Shown in pieces: positions 35,741 to 46,338 of a stretch of 64,000 bases of DNA (positions are counted from its first letter, which is position 1; each line of letters starts with the position of its first letter). The position numbers and the translations under genes are program-made. This DNA comes from Hysterangium stoloniferum (Eukaryota; Basidiomycota; Agaricomycetes; Hysterangiales; Hysterangiaceae). The notes under the pieces were generated by a model that had not been told where the DNA came from, searched no databases, and saw only the letters and a program-made list of their open reading frames with translations. The DNA lies in contig WHVD01000213.1 of assembly GCA_015178975.1 (NCBI GenBank), positions 53,305 through 117,304 on the forward strand, given 5' to 3'.

Positions 35741-35853
35741 GTGACTCACAAAATTGTCCCAATGTTTTCCACTTTTTGATTGTTTGATGAATAACTTGAG
35801 AGCATCAACAGATATAAACAAAGTGTTGGTGTATCAAACATAATGTTTGATCA
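35741..35853 (-). mobile_element. Tc1-like transposon end (outer part)
   Basis: It starts CAGTGACTCACAAAATTGTC, with a TA dinucleotide just before, as for Tc1 insertions. The rest of the element continues at 36574 after a nested solo LTR. The intact counterpart is 45445-45652. Confidence 0.6.
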
Positions 35854-36573
35854 TGTTAAGAACTGGAAACTGACTAATGTCGGTGGCCGACAGGGACTGA
35901 TCGGAAGGACTTGGCTTCAGCTTATGGGCTGCGCCCTCGCAAATATCCGCAGGATGTCCTTAAATTTCGGGCGGGCGAAGACTAGTCCTAGTGAGTACCT
36001 TTCGGCGTGATACCGATCGGAATCGAAGGACAAGTCGAGCGTCGGGCCAAGGGGTCGGGGCCGGGAGTGGGCGAGCGCACGCGAAGGCGGATGGGGGAAG
36101 TCTTAGTATGAGACTGATACAGGTGTATGAGGGTATTCTGAGTCGATATTCTGATTGTCTAGTAACTACAATTACAGCGGGTTCATATACAAGTAACAGG
36201 CGTCTGGAAAATACTAATGGGGAGAAGGGCGGAACACGGTATTAACAATAAGCTTGACTAGGAACGGGAAGTTTATGATTAGTTCGGAGGCCGATGATAA
36301 CCGAGAGCGGAATTACGATAAAAGGAAATGGTTCGAGGACTACAAATATAGATAGACATATGCGAAACATAAGATTGAACGGATCAACATAATAAAGGGG
36401 ACGTATCAAAGTTTGACCAGACAATACGAGTTATTTGACGTGGGCGTAAATGGAGTTTGATCTTCGCGAAACATTTGTCAGCTTCGGGGCCGATGGTTTC
36501 CGAGGGGACGACTTGAAACGTTGACAAGTGGCGATAACCTCGGGGCCGATAGGGTTGCGACACGGTCGTAACA
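35854..36573 (-). mobile_element. Solo LTR, family C, with perfect GATCA target duplication
   Basis: TGTTAAGAAC to GGTCGTAACA, 720 bp, flanked by GATCA at 35849-35853 and 36574-36578. The empty site survives in the other arm at about 45540-45545 (ACCATGATCAAACAC). Unlike its surroundings it is rich in CpG, so it is young. The shared motif is at 35907-35925, antisense. Confidence 0.95.
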
Positions 36574-36792
36574 GATCATGGTTATACCACAAAAAAAGAA
36601 TTATGTAATTCCCATCAATATTCATTGAAATATATGCAATTTAATATAATAACTCATTGGGACAATTTTGTGAGTGTATATTAAAAATCTAGTAATTGTA
36701 ATTCTAGTACTTGGTATGACCTCCCTTGGCCTTAATAACTGCTTCTAGTCTTCTAGGCATACTTTCAATTAAATTCTGACACACCTCTGGTG
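36574..36792 (-). pseudogene. Tc1-like transposase C-terminus and transposon end
   Basis: The minus strand carries the last codons SMPRRLEAVIKAKGGHTKY before a stop at about 36700, the closing motif of Tc1-family transposases. An inverted copy of the terminal sequence (CATTGGGACAATTTTGTGAG) lies at 36656-36675. It is truncated at 36793 by an LTR. Confidence 0.75.
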
Positions 36793-36990
36793 TGTTAAGA
36801 ACTGAAAACTGACTAATGTTGGTAGGCCGATGGGGACCGATCAGAAGGACTTGGCTTCAGCTTATATGCTGCGCCCTTGCAAATAACCATCAGGTGTCCT
36901 TAAATTTTGGATGGGCAAAGACTAGTCCTAACGAGTATCTCTCACTGAGTTACCGATCGGGACCAAAGGATAAGTCGAGTGTCGGGCCAA
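36793..36990 (-). mobile_element. Truncated LTR, family C
   Basis: It matches the first 190 bp of the solo LTR at 35854, including the shared motif at 36847-36865. Homology stops after GTCGGGCCAAG. It includes the empty site for the solo LTR at 44673 (see findings). Confidence 0.75.
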
Positions 36991-37233
36991 GCACTATTGT
37001 CTAGGACAATTTGTCATCCAGACTCTGTTTGGACATCCTGGACCCTCTAGATACTTAAAGATCTTGTGTTCTGATCTACCTCTGAGTCTGTTTGACATGC
37101 ATTCATTCATTTGCTTATTGTTTCCCCTGGACCTTTTCCTATTCTATCTCAATCCTTATTCCTAGTATAGTCTACCTTCTATTGTTTCTTGTTCACCTGT
37201 TTTGTCTTTTTGTCTTAGATTAGTAGTATAATA
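36991..37233. other. Inverted-repeat arm sequence without gene
   Basis: It matches 44425-44667 in reverse complement. No gene or known element recognised. Confidence 0.5.
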
Positions 37234-38434
37234 TGTTAAAATTGCTAGACTTTGCAAGTTTCATAATACACTTGACTTGGTTTGAGTACAAATAACACAT
37301 TGCAAATCTATGTAGAACATAGTTAAAGTAGCTACTCTATATACTGTACCTGACTACCAGTAATACCATAACCAGTTATCCATTAATCATATGTATATGA
37401 CATTGTTCACAAATACAAGAAATCTAATACTCCTCCTTGAACAATGGAGTCTCAGTCCACACTAAATGACTAACAGGACATGCTCTGTAACATCATGCTC
37501 CTCATTTTTGTCTGTTGCTGTGGTTATAACATTAACCAATGTTTTCTGATCTTGTTTAGGTGACACAGATGGAGAATCTACAGCATAATGCCCCCTACCA
37601 CTGGAGGATAATCTTGGCACAGGCAAGTTTCTGTTTCATCACAAAGGCACAGACTGTTTTTGAGTGTTCAGAGTCAGATAGACAGACTGTATCACCACTA
37701 ACAACATCCCAAAGGTCTTTCTCGGTAAGTAGAGCATCCATCAAGTAAGCCCAGTCAGTGTAATTGTAATTTGGAATCAATGGTTCTGGCATGGTTTCAG
37801 TCTGAGTCCAGTTATGCAATGCTTTTTGGCAAGGCATGCACAAGTTCAAGTTCAAGTTGGAATTTCAAGTGTGTATTTGAGTTTGAGTTTGAGTTTGATG
37901 CAGCACACACTTTTCAATGGGGTGTGGCCAATGGTTCAGTTCGAGTTCAATGCAGTGCATGCTTTTCAATGAGGCATGGCTAACAATTCAGTTTGGTTTG
38001 GTGTGCAAGGCTTTTCAATGAGGTGTCCATGGATTCAGGCTCAGGTTTGGGCAGCACACACTTTTCAATGAGGTGTGGCAGTGGTTTGGGTTGACTTTGT
38101 AGCATGAGTGTCAGAAGGGGTTGGTGTGCTATGTCCATGATGATAAAGTGAGCAGCTAGTCAAGCCTGTACAAGTCTAGTGGTTTCAGGCCCCACCCAGT
38201 GTTGCTTGATAATGCCCTTCAAGCTAGGTTATATGTTTGTGTTAGAATTGCTAGACATCATGAGTTTCATAATATGTATGCTTGGCTTGGTTTGAGTACA
38301 AATAACGCATTGCAAATGTATGTAGAACATAGTTAAAGTAGCTACTCTATATACCTGACTACTGGTAATACATACCATAACTGGTTATCCATTAATCACA
38401 TGTGACATTGTTCACAAATACAAGAAATATAATA
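37234..38434 (-). mobile_element. Deleted Ty1/copia element with two LTRs
   Basis: LTRs of about 195 bp at 37234-37429 and 38240-38434, each TGTTA(G/A)AATTGCTAG to AAATCTAATA-like. TAATA flanks both outer edges. The internal part keeps only the start of gag (37595-37855, minus) and a run of TTTTCAATGAGG units at about 37905-38075. The other arm has a solo LTR at the equivalent site. Confidence 0.8.
37595..37855 (-). pseudogene. Copia gag N-terminal fragment
   Basis: The frame contains PNYNYTDWAYLMDALLTEKDLWDVV, the core of the copia Gag (UBN2-type) N-terminal domain, in which a Y-x-x-W and an L-W-D-x-V are conserved. This strand fixes the direction of the element. The rest of gag-pol is deleted. 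Confidence 0.75.
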
Positions 38435-38438
38435 TAAT

Positions 38439-38782
38439 AATGACCCATCAATATAGTCTAGGATTTATTTGTACTTACAATCTAATCAGAATATCAACTT
38501 AGTACTCACCTACCATCCACCTAATTACCTGCTTGGTACCTAGCTCAGAGGCCCCAAGTCTCCCAACTTTGGTGTATAGCATATTATCAGAGCCCCTGGG
38601 TCTCCCCACTCTAACCCATTGCATATTCTCAGACTCCCCAGGTTACCTGTCCCCCTCTGTCTGAAGTTAAGACCCAACAATCATGTGAGGGCATAGCAGA
38701 TAAACTGAAGCCAAGTCCTACCCATCCCCAGAACATTTGCAGGTTTTCCCTGGATTTTTGCCCATAAGCCCCAAGCTTAACA
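38439..38782 (+). mobile_element. Gypsy LTR (family E), left arm
   Basis: Ends GCTTAACA. Same as 7071-7415 and 43881-44223. Shared motif at 38700-38718 with one substitution. Confidence 0.6.
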
Positions 38783-39436
38783 ATGGAATACAAGGAATAG
38801 TGGAGAGCTGTTGAGCTCTTGTGTGAGTGACAGATGTGAATGAGTGGATCAGGTACTATATTAGCATGCATCATGTGATTAAAAGGTACATACCAAGTGT
38901 CAATTATAGTTAGCACAAAGCCATAAATCAGTAGTGTGATGGCATCCCGTTTTCTCAATTAAATACCAAATCGTCTTAAATAATATATATACCTATTGTG
39001 TAACCATCAAAGGTTTAGTCATGCCTCCCAATACACTTGTTGCTGCACTGTTGGTATTGCTGCAACACACAGTGTCCCTGTCCTCCGAGTGCCAGTTGAG
39101 AATGCGATAGCACAGTTCAGCATAATAACTGAATTTATTTAATAAAACGGATGAGATATGGGTCGGCTGTGCATCGGGAGACGAGGCCTATTCTTTCCAT
39201 TAACGATATCTCCATAGAAATAATGACCACAGAACGTTCATATACATGCGATCTAAGTATGGACCCATTGTAAAGATAAGAGCCTTCGGCGCCTAGATCG
39301 GAGTGTACCGCATCTGCCACGCGTCTAGGCACTGTCAGTGCCGGCTGGGAGTCGCTCCTTTCCATCGAAGGAGAAATAGTTTTGGTGCATCAAGGAACTT
39401 CGAACAATCCTCTGTCAACCAGCTGGCATCCTTCCT
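38783..39436 (-). other. 3' flank of the truncated gene copy 3, shortened
   Basis: Related to 7416-8672, but about 600 bp are missing between about 39150 and 39165: the other arm has 42895-43505 at this place. No gene. Confidence 0.5.
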
Positions 39437-41088
39437 TCAAAATTTGGGCGACACATAACCCAAAAGCTTCCCCATCTCCCTATTCCCATATATTTCCCGC
39501 CTTCCGGCTTTTCCTTTCTCCCTCTTCCCGACGCTCTGGTCAAAAAAATCCTCGCAGCTCGGGTGGTTCCTTATATGCTGCTGTCTTAGGTTTGACCTAT
39601 TTTTCCCTACTGTCATAGGGCTTTCAGTGTCGCACTCGGGATTCAGACAGAGCCCTAGATGAAGAACGGCAGTCTCCAGTTTCCATTGAGTGTTCACGAT
39701 GCTCGCATCTTTCATTTCGATGATCTTTCGACGGATTGTGAACACCTCGTTAGCGACATGCTGCCGCGCCCAATGCTGCAGCACTCTATATCTGTCCACC
39801 ATGCTCTCACTGAGTGAGCAGCGGGATTCCTTGCCGTTCGTTGCGTACAGCATGCCCCAAGGGCAAGGCAGCAAAGGCCCTGGTGCTGCACCTCTTCTCC
39901 GTGTAGGCGAAGAAGACGATAGGGATTCAGACGAGATGGGGGGAGGTGAGTAGGATGGAACTGGGAACAATGGTTGTGTTGGTTGTGACGGTTGTGCTTT
40001 CTGTTGTGGTTGTGGTGGTTAGTAAAATGAACCCGGACACTGTAGGATCGAAAGATGCTCTGCAGACGCTCTTCCGCCTGGCTCGCAAATGTTGATTCTC
40101 TCACTGTCGCCGGTGAGACGCATTTCTTCTTCCAGCGATGGTCCGAGATCTTCAGAAAAATTTTGTTGGCCGGCGGATGTATTGCTGTCGGACATAGGGT
40201 TAGATACTGGTTATTAGATATTTGTTTATAAAACACATACAATACTCCGTCGACCAAAATATTAGCCGATACCTCCCATGATTCAGATGACGCATCATTT
40301 TGCGTCTCATGTGGGATTGAGCTGTGAAATTTCAATGAAGCTGTAATAACGAGCTACCAGTACAGTACATACAACATATTTCGGCTTCCTGCGTGTATAA
40401 CCGGTTGACTATCCGGAGACAGAGACCGGGTCCATGATCCTGAACTTCCTCCGTCACTAGCAAACACGAAGAGACAATAAGCATGCATTCATTGTGAGTG
40501 AGAACACACGTACCAGTTCGATGTCATAGGCAATACAAACTCTTGATATGCCAACTGCGACATCGACTGATAATTTCCTCCTGGTTGAATATGTTCCATG
40601 GAAGCAGGATGGCTTTGCTGGGGATGAGGTATCGCCGGACTAGAGACCCGTGAGTGAATGATCAAACAAAATTTTCAAGATAGGGCTTACTCATTACCGG
40701 ACCAACTGTTGTATCCCATGTGAGGGATGTTGAAATTCCCCGGATGTATGCGGTCTGGCCCAATCGGTCGACTCGGATGTGCAGATGGCTCGGGTGCAGA
40801 TGGCCCGGGCCCAGCCGTACGGATAGCACTTATTATAGCTCGTGCTGATCTGGAGAATAATTCTGAGAGGGATTCAGCAGCCATTGCGAAACATAAACTC
40901 ACCTTTGGTGAAAATCGTATTTCTCCATTGGATTGAATCGTACTTTTGACGACCTTTTGGATATAGAGCTACCTAAATGTCGCTCAGAATATCCCCCATG
41001 GTGCGAATAGCCGCTTCCCGGTGCCTGGTTATGGTGTGAATGGTCATTTACTCCATAGGGGAAACCAGACACGTCGTCAACTCCTGTT
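39437..41088 (-). pseudogene. 5'-truncated zinc-finger gene, exons 7-12 (copy 3)
   Basis: Closely related to copy 1 from part of exon 7 (41088) to the stop at 39437, with conserved splice sites. Exons 1-6 and the promoter are absent. In exon 12 a CAA codon has become TAA at about 40020, before the finger region. The finger-coding frame itself (39437-39970) stays open. Homology ends at 41088 at the centre of the inverted repeat. Confidence 0.8.
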
Positions 41089-41275
41089 GAACAAGTCTGT
41101 TCGAGACTGGACGTGAAATAGGCGATGAAGGTGTGGAGGAGGCATTCGATGTTGTAGCGGAGATCAATGAAGTGTACGTCTCCTTACACTCTTATGGCGT
41201 TATGTCTGTGCTGACTCTCATTTACTTTAGTGTCAGAACTGCTAGATGGGTTGGCGATTGTTTCGTATACACCCG
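41089..41275 (+). other. Centre of the inverted repeat, open but unassigned
   Basis: About 187 bp with no match elsewhere in the window. One plus-strand frame is open throughout (VEEAFDVVAEINEVYVS in its middle) and could be an exon fragment of another gene captured at the junction. There is no ATG start. Confidence 0.4.
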
Positions 41276-41871
41276 GTTCATTTTACCAACCACCACAACC
41301 ACAACAGAAAGCACAACCGTCACAACCAACACAACCATTGTTCCCAGTTCCATCCTACTCACCTCCCCCCATCTCGTCTGAATCCCTATCGTCTTCTTCG
41401 CCTACACGGAGAAGAGGTGCAGCACCAGGGCCTTTGCTGCCTTGCCCTTGGGGCATGCTGTACGCAACGAACGGCAAGGAATCCCGCTGCTCACTCAGTG
41501 AGAGCATGGTGGACAGATATAGAGTGCTGGAGCATTGGGCGCGGCAGCATGTCGCTAACGAGGTGTTCGCAATCCGTCGAAAGATCATCGAAATGAAAGA
41601 TGCGAGCATCGTGAACACTCAATGGAAACTGGAGACTGCCGTTCTTCATCTAGGGCTCTGTCCGAATCCCGAGTGCGACACTGAAAGCCCTATGACAGTA
41701 GGGGACAATAGGTCAAACCTAAGACAGCAGCATATAAGGAACCACCCGAGCTGCGAGGATTTTTTTGACCAGAGCGTCGGGAAGAGGGAGAAAGGAAAAG
41801 CCGGAAGGCGGGAAATATATGGGAATAGGGAGATGGGGAAGCTTTTGGGTTATGTGTCGCCCAAATTTTGA
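41230..41871 (+). pseudogene. Exon-12 fragment with intact finger module (copy 4)
   Basis: From about 41272 it matches exon 12 of the family in the orientation opposite to copy 3, up to the stop at 41871. All Cys and His residues of both finger motifs are kept. The upstream exons are missing. The open frame extends back to 41230 through unrelated sequence, but its first codon is GTG and no in-frame ATG precedes the fingers, so expression as a protein would need an upstream exon. Confidence 0.7.
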
Positions 41872-41908
41872 AGGAAGGATGCCAGCTGGTTGACAGAGGA
41901 TTGTTTGA

Positions 41909-42574
41909 AGTTCCTTGATGCACCAGAGCATCTCTTGATCCCACAGTGTCCGAGTTCACTTTACCAACAAAGACAACCACAACAGAAACCCCAACCGTCA
42001 CAACCAACACAACCATCATTCCCAGTTCCATCCTCCTCACCTTCCCCCATCTCGTCTGAATCCCTGTTGTCTTGTTCACCTACGCGGAGAAGAGGTGCAG
42101 CGCCAGGCCTTTGCTTCCTTGCCCTTGGTGCATGTTGTACGGAACGAACGGCGAGGAATACCGCTGTGCTGTTCATTCAGTGAAAGCACGGTGGATAACG
42201 GCACAGTACTGCAGCATTGGGCGCGGCAGCATGTCGCTAACGAGGTGTTCGCAATCCGTCGAAAGATCATCAAAATGACAGATGCGAACATCGTGAAGAC
42301 CCAATGGAGGCTGGAGACTGCCCTTCTGCATCTAAGGCTCTGCCCGAATCCCGAGTGTGACACAGAAAGCCCGATGAGAGTATGGTACAATAGATCAAAA
42401 GAAAGAAAGCGGCATATAAAGAAACACCCGAGCTGCGAGAAATTTTTTAGCCATAGCTTAGGGAAGAAGGAGAAAGGAAAAGTCGGGGGGCGGAAACAAT
42501 ATGGGAATGTGAAGTTGGGGATGCTTTGGGTTATGTCCCGCCCACGTCTTGAAGGAAGGATGCCAGCTGATTGA
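41909..42574 (+). pseudogene. Second exon-12 fragment, frameshifted (copy 5)
   Basis: It follows copy 4 in tandem. The junction lies at a GCACCA/GAGCATCTC fusion near 41920, joining the 3' flank of copy 4 to the middle of exon 12. The sequence resembles copy 7 (62650-63235) more than copies 1, 3 or 6. Frame is lost near 42105 and again near 42165. The second half (42095-42574) reads through both finger motifs. Confidence 0.75.
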
Positions 42575-43880
42575 CGGAGGACTGTTCGAAGTTCCTTGAC
42601 GCACCAAAACTATTTCTCCCTTTTTAAAAAATAGCTAGAAACTTAATTTAAAACGTATAGCCGGTCTCACTATAGCCATCGATGGAAAGGAACGACTCGG
42701 CACTGACAGTGCCTAGACGACGCGTGGCAGATGCGGTACACTCCGATCTAGGCGCCGAAGGCTCTTATCTTTACAATGGGTCCATACTTAGATCGCATGT
42801 ATATGAACGTTCTGTGGTCATTATTTCTATGGAGATATCGTTAATGGAAAGAATAGGCCTCGTCTCCCGATGCACAGCCGACCCTTCCCCATTGGGGGCT
42901 CAGCTTTCTTTCCATATGACCTCAAGTGCATTTCCCCGAAGCTGATGAGTGTTCTAACTCATGAACCATCGGTTATCGCATCACTATTCAGTCGTTGTGA
43001 CTGTTTTGTGGCATGACCGATGGTCACTGAGGATTGTTAGGTTCGTGACACGACTTGCACAGAAGGAAATCCGTACCTATAGTGTTTTCCTTCATATAAC
43101 TTTAAGAAAATAAGATACAAACTCTCTAATTCCATGAACATCGGTTACGCTGCATCGTCATCACGGTTGTTTGTCCTCTTTGGCATATATTTCGGAATTC
43201 CCCCGAGGACGGTCCCTCCGAGTCGGGCACATGAATCCCCCGGCGAGACTCCTCGTTGTCGGGATTCGGCCGGTTGCCGAAGTCGATAGTTATTAATAAG
43301 ATAATTTCTTGATCACATTCAAATCTCTCTTTGTGACCCCGCTCACTATATGGTTCTCAGGAGGTACGAGTCCGTTGTATTTACATTATGAATGTCATAG
43401 AACCCACTTCTCAGTCACTTTATTGCATTCACTGTCGCACTTACGGGACACATACAGCACTAAAAAATAGATTTCTCCCTGCTACATTCATCTTGGCCGT
43501 ATCTCATCCGTTTTATTAAATAAATTCAGTTATTATGCTGAACTGTGCTATCGCACTCTCAACTGGCACTCGGAGGACAGGGACACTGTGTGTTGCAGCA
43601 ATACCAACAGTGCAGCAACAACTGTATTGGGAGGCATGAGGCATGACTAAAGCTTTGATGGTTACACAATAGGTATATATTGTTTAAGACGATTTGGTAT
43701 TTAATTGAGAAAACGGGATGCCATCACACTACTGATTTATGGCTTTGTGCTAACTATAATTGACACTTGGTATGTACCTTTTAATCACATGATGCATGCT
43801 AATATAGTACCTGATCCACTCATTCACATCTGTCACTCACACAAGAGCTCAACAGCTCTCCACTATTCCTTGTATTCCAT
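42575..43880 (+). other. 3' flank of copy 5 and shared segment
   Basis: 42575-43630 is the conserved 3' flank. 42682-42945 has an 87-codon frame with ATG, but the matching frames after copies 6 and 7 are shifted or stopped. 43640-43880 matches 7416-7640. No gene called. Confidence 0.5.
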
Positions 43881-44223
43881 TGTTAAGCTTGGGGCTTATG
43901 GGCAAAAATCCAGGGAAAACCTGCAAATGTTCTGGGGATGGGTAGGACTTGGCTTCAGTTTATCTGCTATGCCCTCACATGATTGTTGGGTCTTAACTTC
44001 AGACAGAGGGGGACAAGTAACCTGGGGAGTCTGAGAATATGCAATGAGTTAGAGTTGGGAGACCCAGGGGCTCTGATAATATGCTATACACCAAAGTTGG
44101 GAGACCTGGGGCCTCTGAGCTAGGCACCAAGCAGGTAATTAGGTGGATGGCAGGTGAGTACTGAGTTGATATTCTGATCAGGTTGTAAGTACAAATAAAT
44201 CCTAGACTATATTGATGGGTCAT
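43881..44223 (-). mobile_element. Gypsy LTR (family E), right arm
   Basis: Reverse-complement counterpart of 38439-38782. It begins TGTTAAGCTTGG, with the shared motif at 43945-43963 in antisense. Confidence 0.65.
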
Positions 44224-44228
44224 TATTA

Positions 44229-44419
44229 TATTAGATTTCTTGTATTTGTGAACAATGTCACATGTGATTAATGGATAACCAGTTATGGTATGTATTCCCA
44301 GTAGTCAGGTATATAGAGTAGCTACTTTAACTATGTTCTACATACATTTGCAACGTGTTATTTGTACTCAAACCAAGTCAAGTGTATTATGAAACTTGCA
44401 AAGTCTAGCAATTCTAACA
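44229..44419 (+). mobile_element. Solo copia LTR with TATTA target duplication
   Basis: It begins TATTAGATTTCTTG and ends CAATTCTAACA. TATTA lies on both sides (44224-44228 and 44420-44424). It is the solo-LTR form of the two-LTR element at 37234-38434 on the other arm, which is in inverted orientation. Confidence 0.85.
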
Positions 44420-44672
44420 TATTATACTACTAATCTAAGACAAAAAGACAAAACAGGTGAACAAGAAACAATAGAAGGTAGACTATACTATGAATAAGGA
44501 TTGAGATAGAATAGGAAAAGGTCCAGGGGAAACAATAAGCAAATGAATGAATGCATGTCAAACAGACTCAGAGGTAGATTAGAACACAAGATCTTTAAGC
44601 ATCTAGAGGGTCCAGGATGTCCAAACAGAGTCTGGATGACAAATTGTCCTAGACAATAGTGCTTGGCCTGAC

Positions 44673-45134
44673 TGTCACGAACGTACAAACTCAATTTTCG
44701 ATAATATTCAATTTAATATTTCTTCGACATTCCTTCAACTTTCCGACTCAATTTCCGACTTGACTTCCAACTCAACTATTCTTCGACAATATCTTCGACA
44801 ATCTCGAATATCTTCAACTTGTCTCAGGTTGATGTCATTGATGATTTCACTTTGATATCATATTATCATCATAGGTAAATGATATATAGTATATAAGGGC
44901 AATGATAGGAACAAAGGAAGTCAGTCAGAAAACCTGTATTATATTATATTATTACTGTATTACATAATCATCAAACTTTTCCAAGTCCTTCTTTGACTTA
45001 ATTATTCGTGAGCCTCTGTGATGCTTTATCAACAGGACGAATTAATACTTCGTCGAATGGCATCTTTATTCAATATTGTTGAATATTCTTCGATTGTTTA
45101 TTCAACTTTATTGAGTAAAATTTGATTTGTGACA
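44673..45134 (+). mobile_element. Solo LTR present on only one arm
   Basis: TGTCACGAAC to TTGTGACA, with inverted ends TGTCAC/GTGACA. Flanks are CTGAC (44668-44672) and CCGAC (45135-45139), a 5-bp target duplication with one CG-to-TG change. A TATA-like TATATAAGGGC lies at about 44898. The uninterrupted site is on the other arm at 36981-36985 (GTCGG on the plus strand). Confidence 0.9.
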
Positions 45135-45327
45135 CCGACACTCGACTTATCCTTTGGTCCCAATCAGTAACTCACCGAAAGATACTTGTTAGGACTAGTC
45201 TTCACCTGTCCAAAATTTAAGGACACCCGATGGTTATTTGCAAGGGCGCAGCATATAAGCTGAAGCCAAGTCCTTCTGATCGGTCCCCATCGGCCTACCA
45301 ACATTAGTCAGTTTTCAGTTCTTAACA
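45135..45327 (+). mobile_element. Truncated LTR, family C, right arm
   Basis: Counterpart of 36793-36990. Shared motif at 45255-45273. Ends CAGTTCTTAACA. Confidence 0.7.
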
Positions 45328-45416
45328 CACCAGAGGTGTGTCAGAATTTAATTGAAAGTATGCCTAGAAGACTAGAAGCAGTTATTAAGGCCAAGGGAGG
45401 TCATACCAAGTACTAG
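45328..45416 (+). pseudogene. Tc1-like transposase C-terminus, right arm
   Basis: The frame VCQNLIESMPRRLEAVIKA ends KGGHTKY-stop at 45414-45416, the characteristic end of Tc1-family transposases. The remainder was removed by the LTR ending at 45327. Confidence 0.8.
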
Positions 45417-45444
45417 AATTACAATTACTAGATTTTTAATATAC

Positions 45445-45652
45445 ACTCACAAAATTGTCCCAATGAGTTATTATATTAAATTGCATATATTTCAATGAAT
45501 ATTGATGGGAATTACATAATTCTTTTTTTGTGGTATAACCATGATCAAACACTATGTTTGATACACCAACACTTTGTTTATATCTGTTGATGCTCTCAAG
45601 TTATTCATCAAACAATCAAAAAGTGTAAAACATTGAGACAATTTTGTGAGTC
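45445..45652. mobile_element. Palindromic Tc1-type end or MITE
   Basis: A copy of CTCACAAAATTGTCCCAATG at about 45448-45467 faces a copy of CATTGAGACAATTTTGTGAG at 45630-45649, so the 200-bp segment has 20-bp inverted ends, with TA flanks. It could be a double-inverted-repeat Tc1 terminus or a separate MITE. Confidence 0.6.
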
Positions 45653-46338
45653 ACTGTAAGTCAACTTCAAAGGCTCAAGTCACTGGCATTTTGCTTCCAT
45701 CTCAGATCTTGACCTCTGAACCTTTGAGTTCAGGCTTAGATTGGAACCCTTGTCTCAGACATGGGAGTCATAGGATAGAAAAAGGGTAATAAATAGTTAA
45801 ACATGAAATCATTACTGACTCAGTAATGATATCATAAAATAATTAAATAGTTAAATAATTAGTTATCAAAATGTATATAAGGGCTGGAAATCCACAATAA
45901 AATAACTTATCACACACAAATTTTACAGCACAGCTCAGAAGCTTATCTCATCATCCTAAGGACAATAATAGCCTTAGTCTGATATACTAACTGTAAGCAC
46001 CTACACTTGCAGAATCTAGAACTCTTTGTCAGCACTCATGAACTTAGCTAATCATCTAAGTTCCCCAGCCTCACAGCTACCCCTTAGGCTTATTAAATAC
46101 ATAATAAACCTAATAAGTATCCTTACTGAAATCCCTGCCAACACTTAGATTATTCAAGGCCCATACCTACGTTTATTGAATTAATCAAGTACAAGCACTC
46201 AATTAATCTGATACAAATTATTGTCTCTGTTAACAAATTATTTAACACCTTGTTAAATATCTATTAATAGTTATAAATAAGCATACAAGAAACAGAAGCT
46301 TTATATCAAGTCTCTGCCAAGTTACTGCACATATATTC
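45653..46338 (+). mobile_element. LTR family D, right arm, truncated
   Basis: Reverse complement of 35045-35740. Homology stops at 46338, the outer edge of the large inverted repeat. Confidence 0.75.

Noticed and set aside
42682..42945. 87-codon frame in the 3' flank
   Set aside because: Frame is broken in the flanks of copies 6 and 7, so conservation does not follow a protein.
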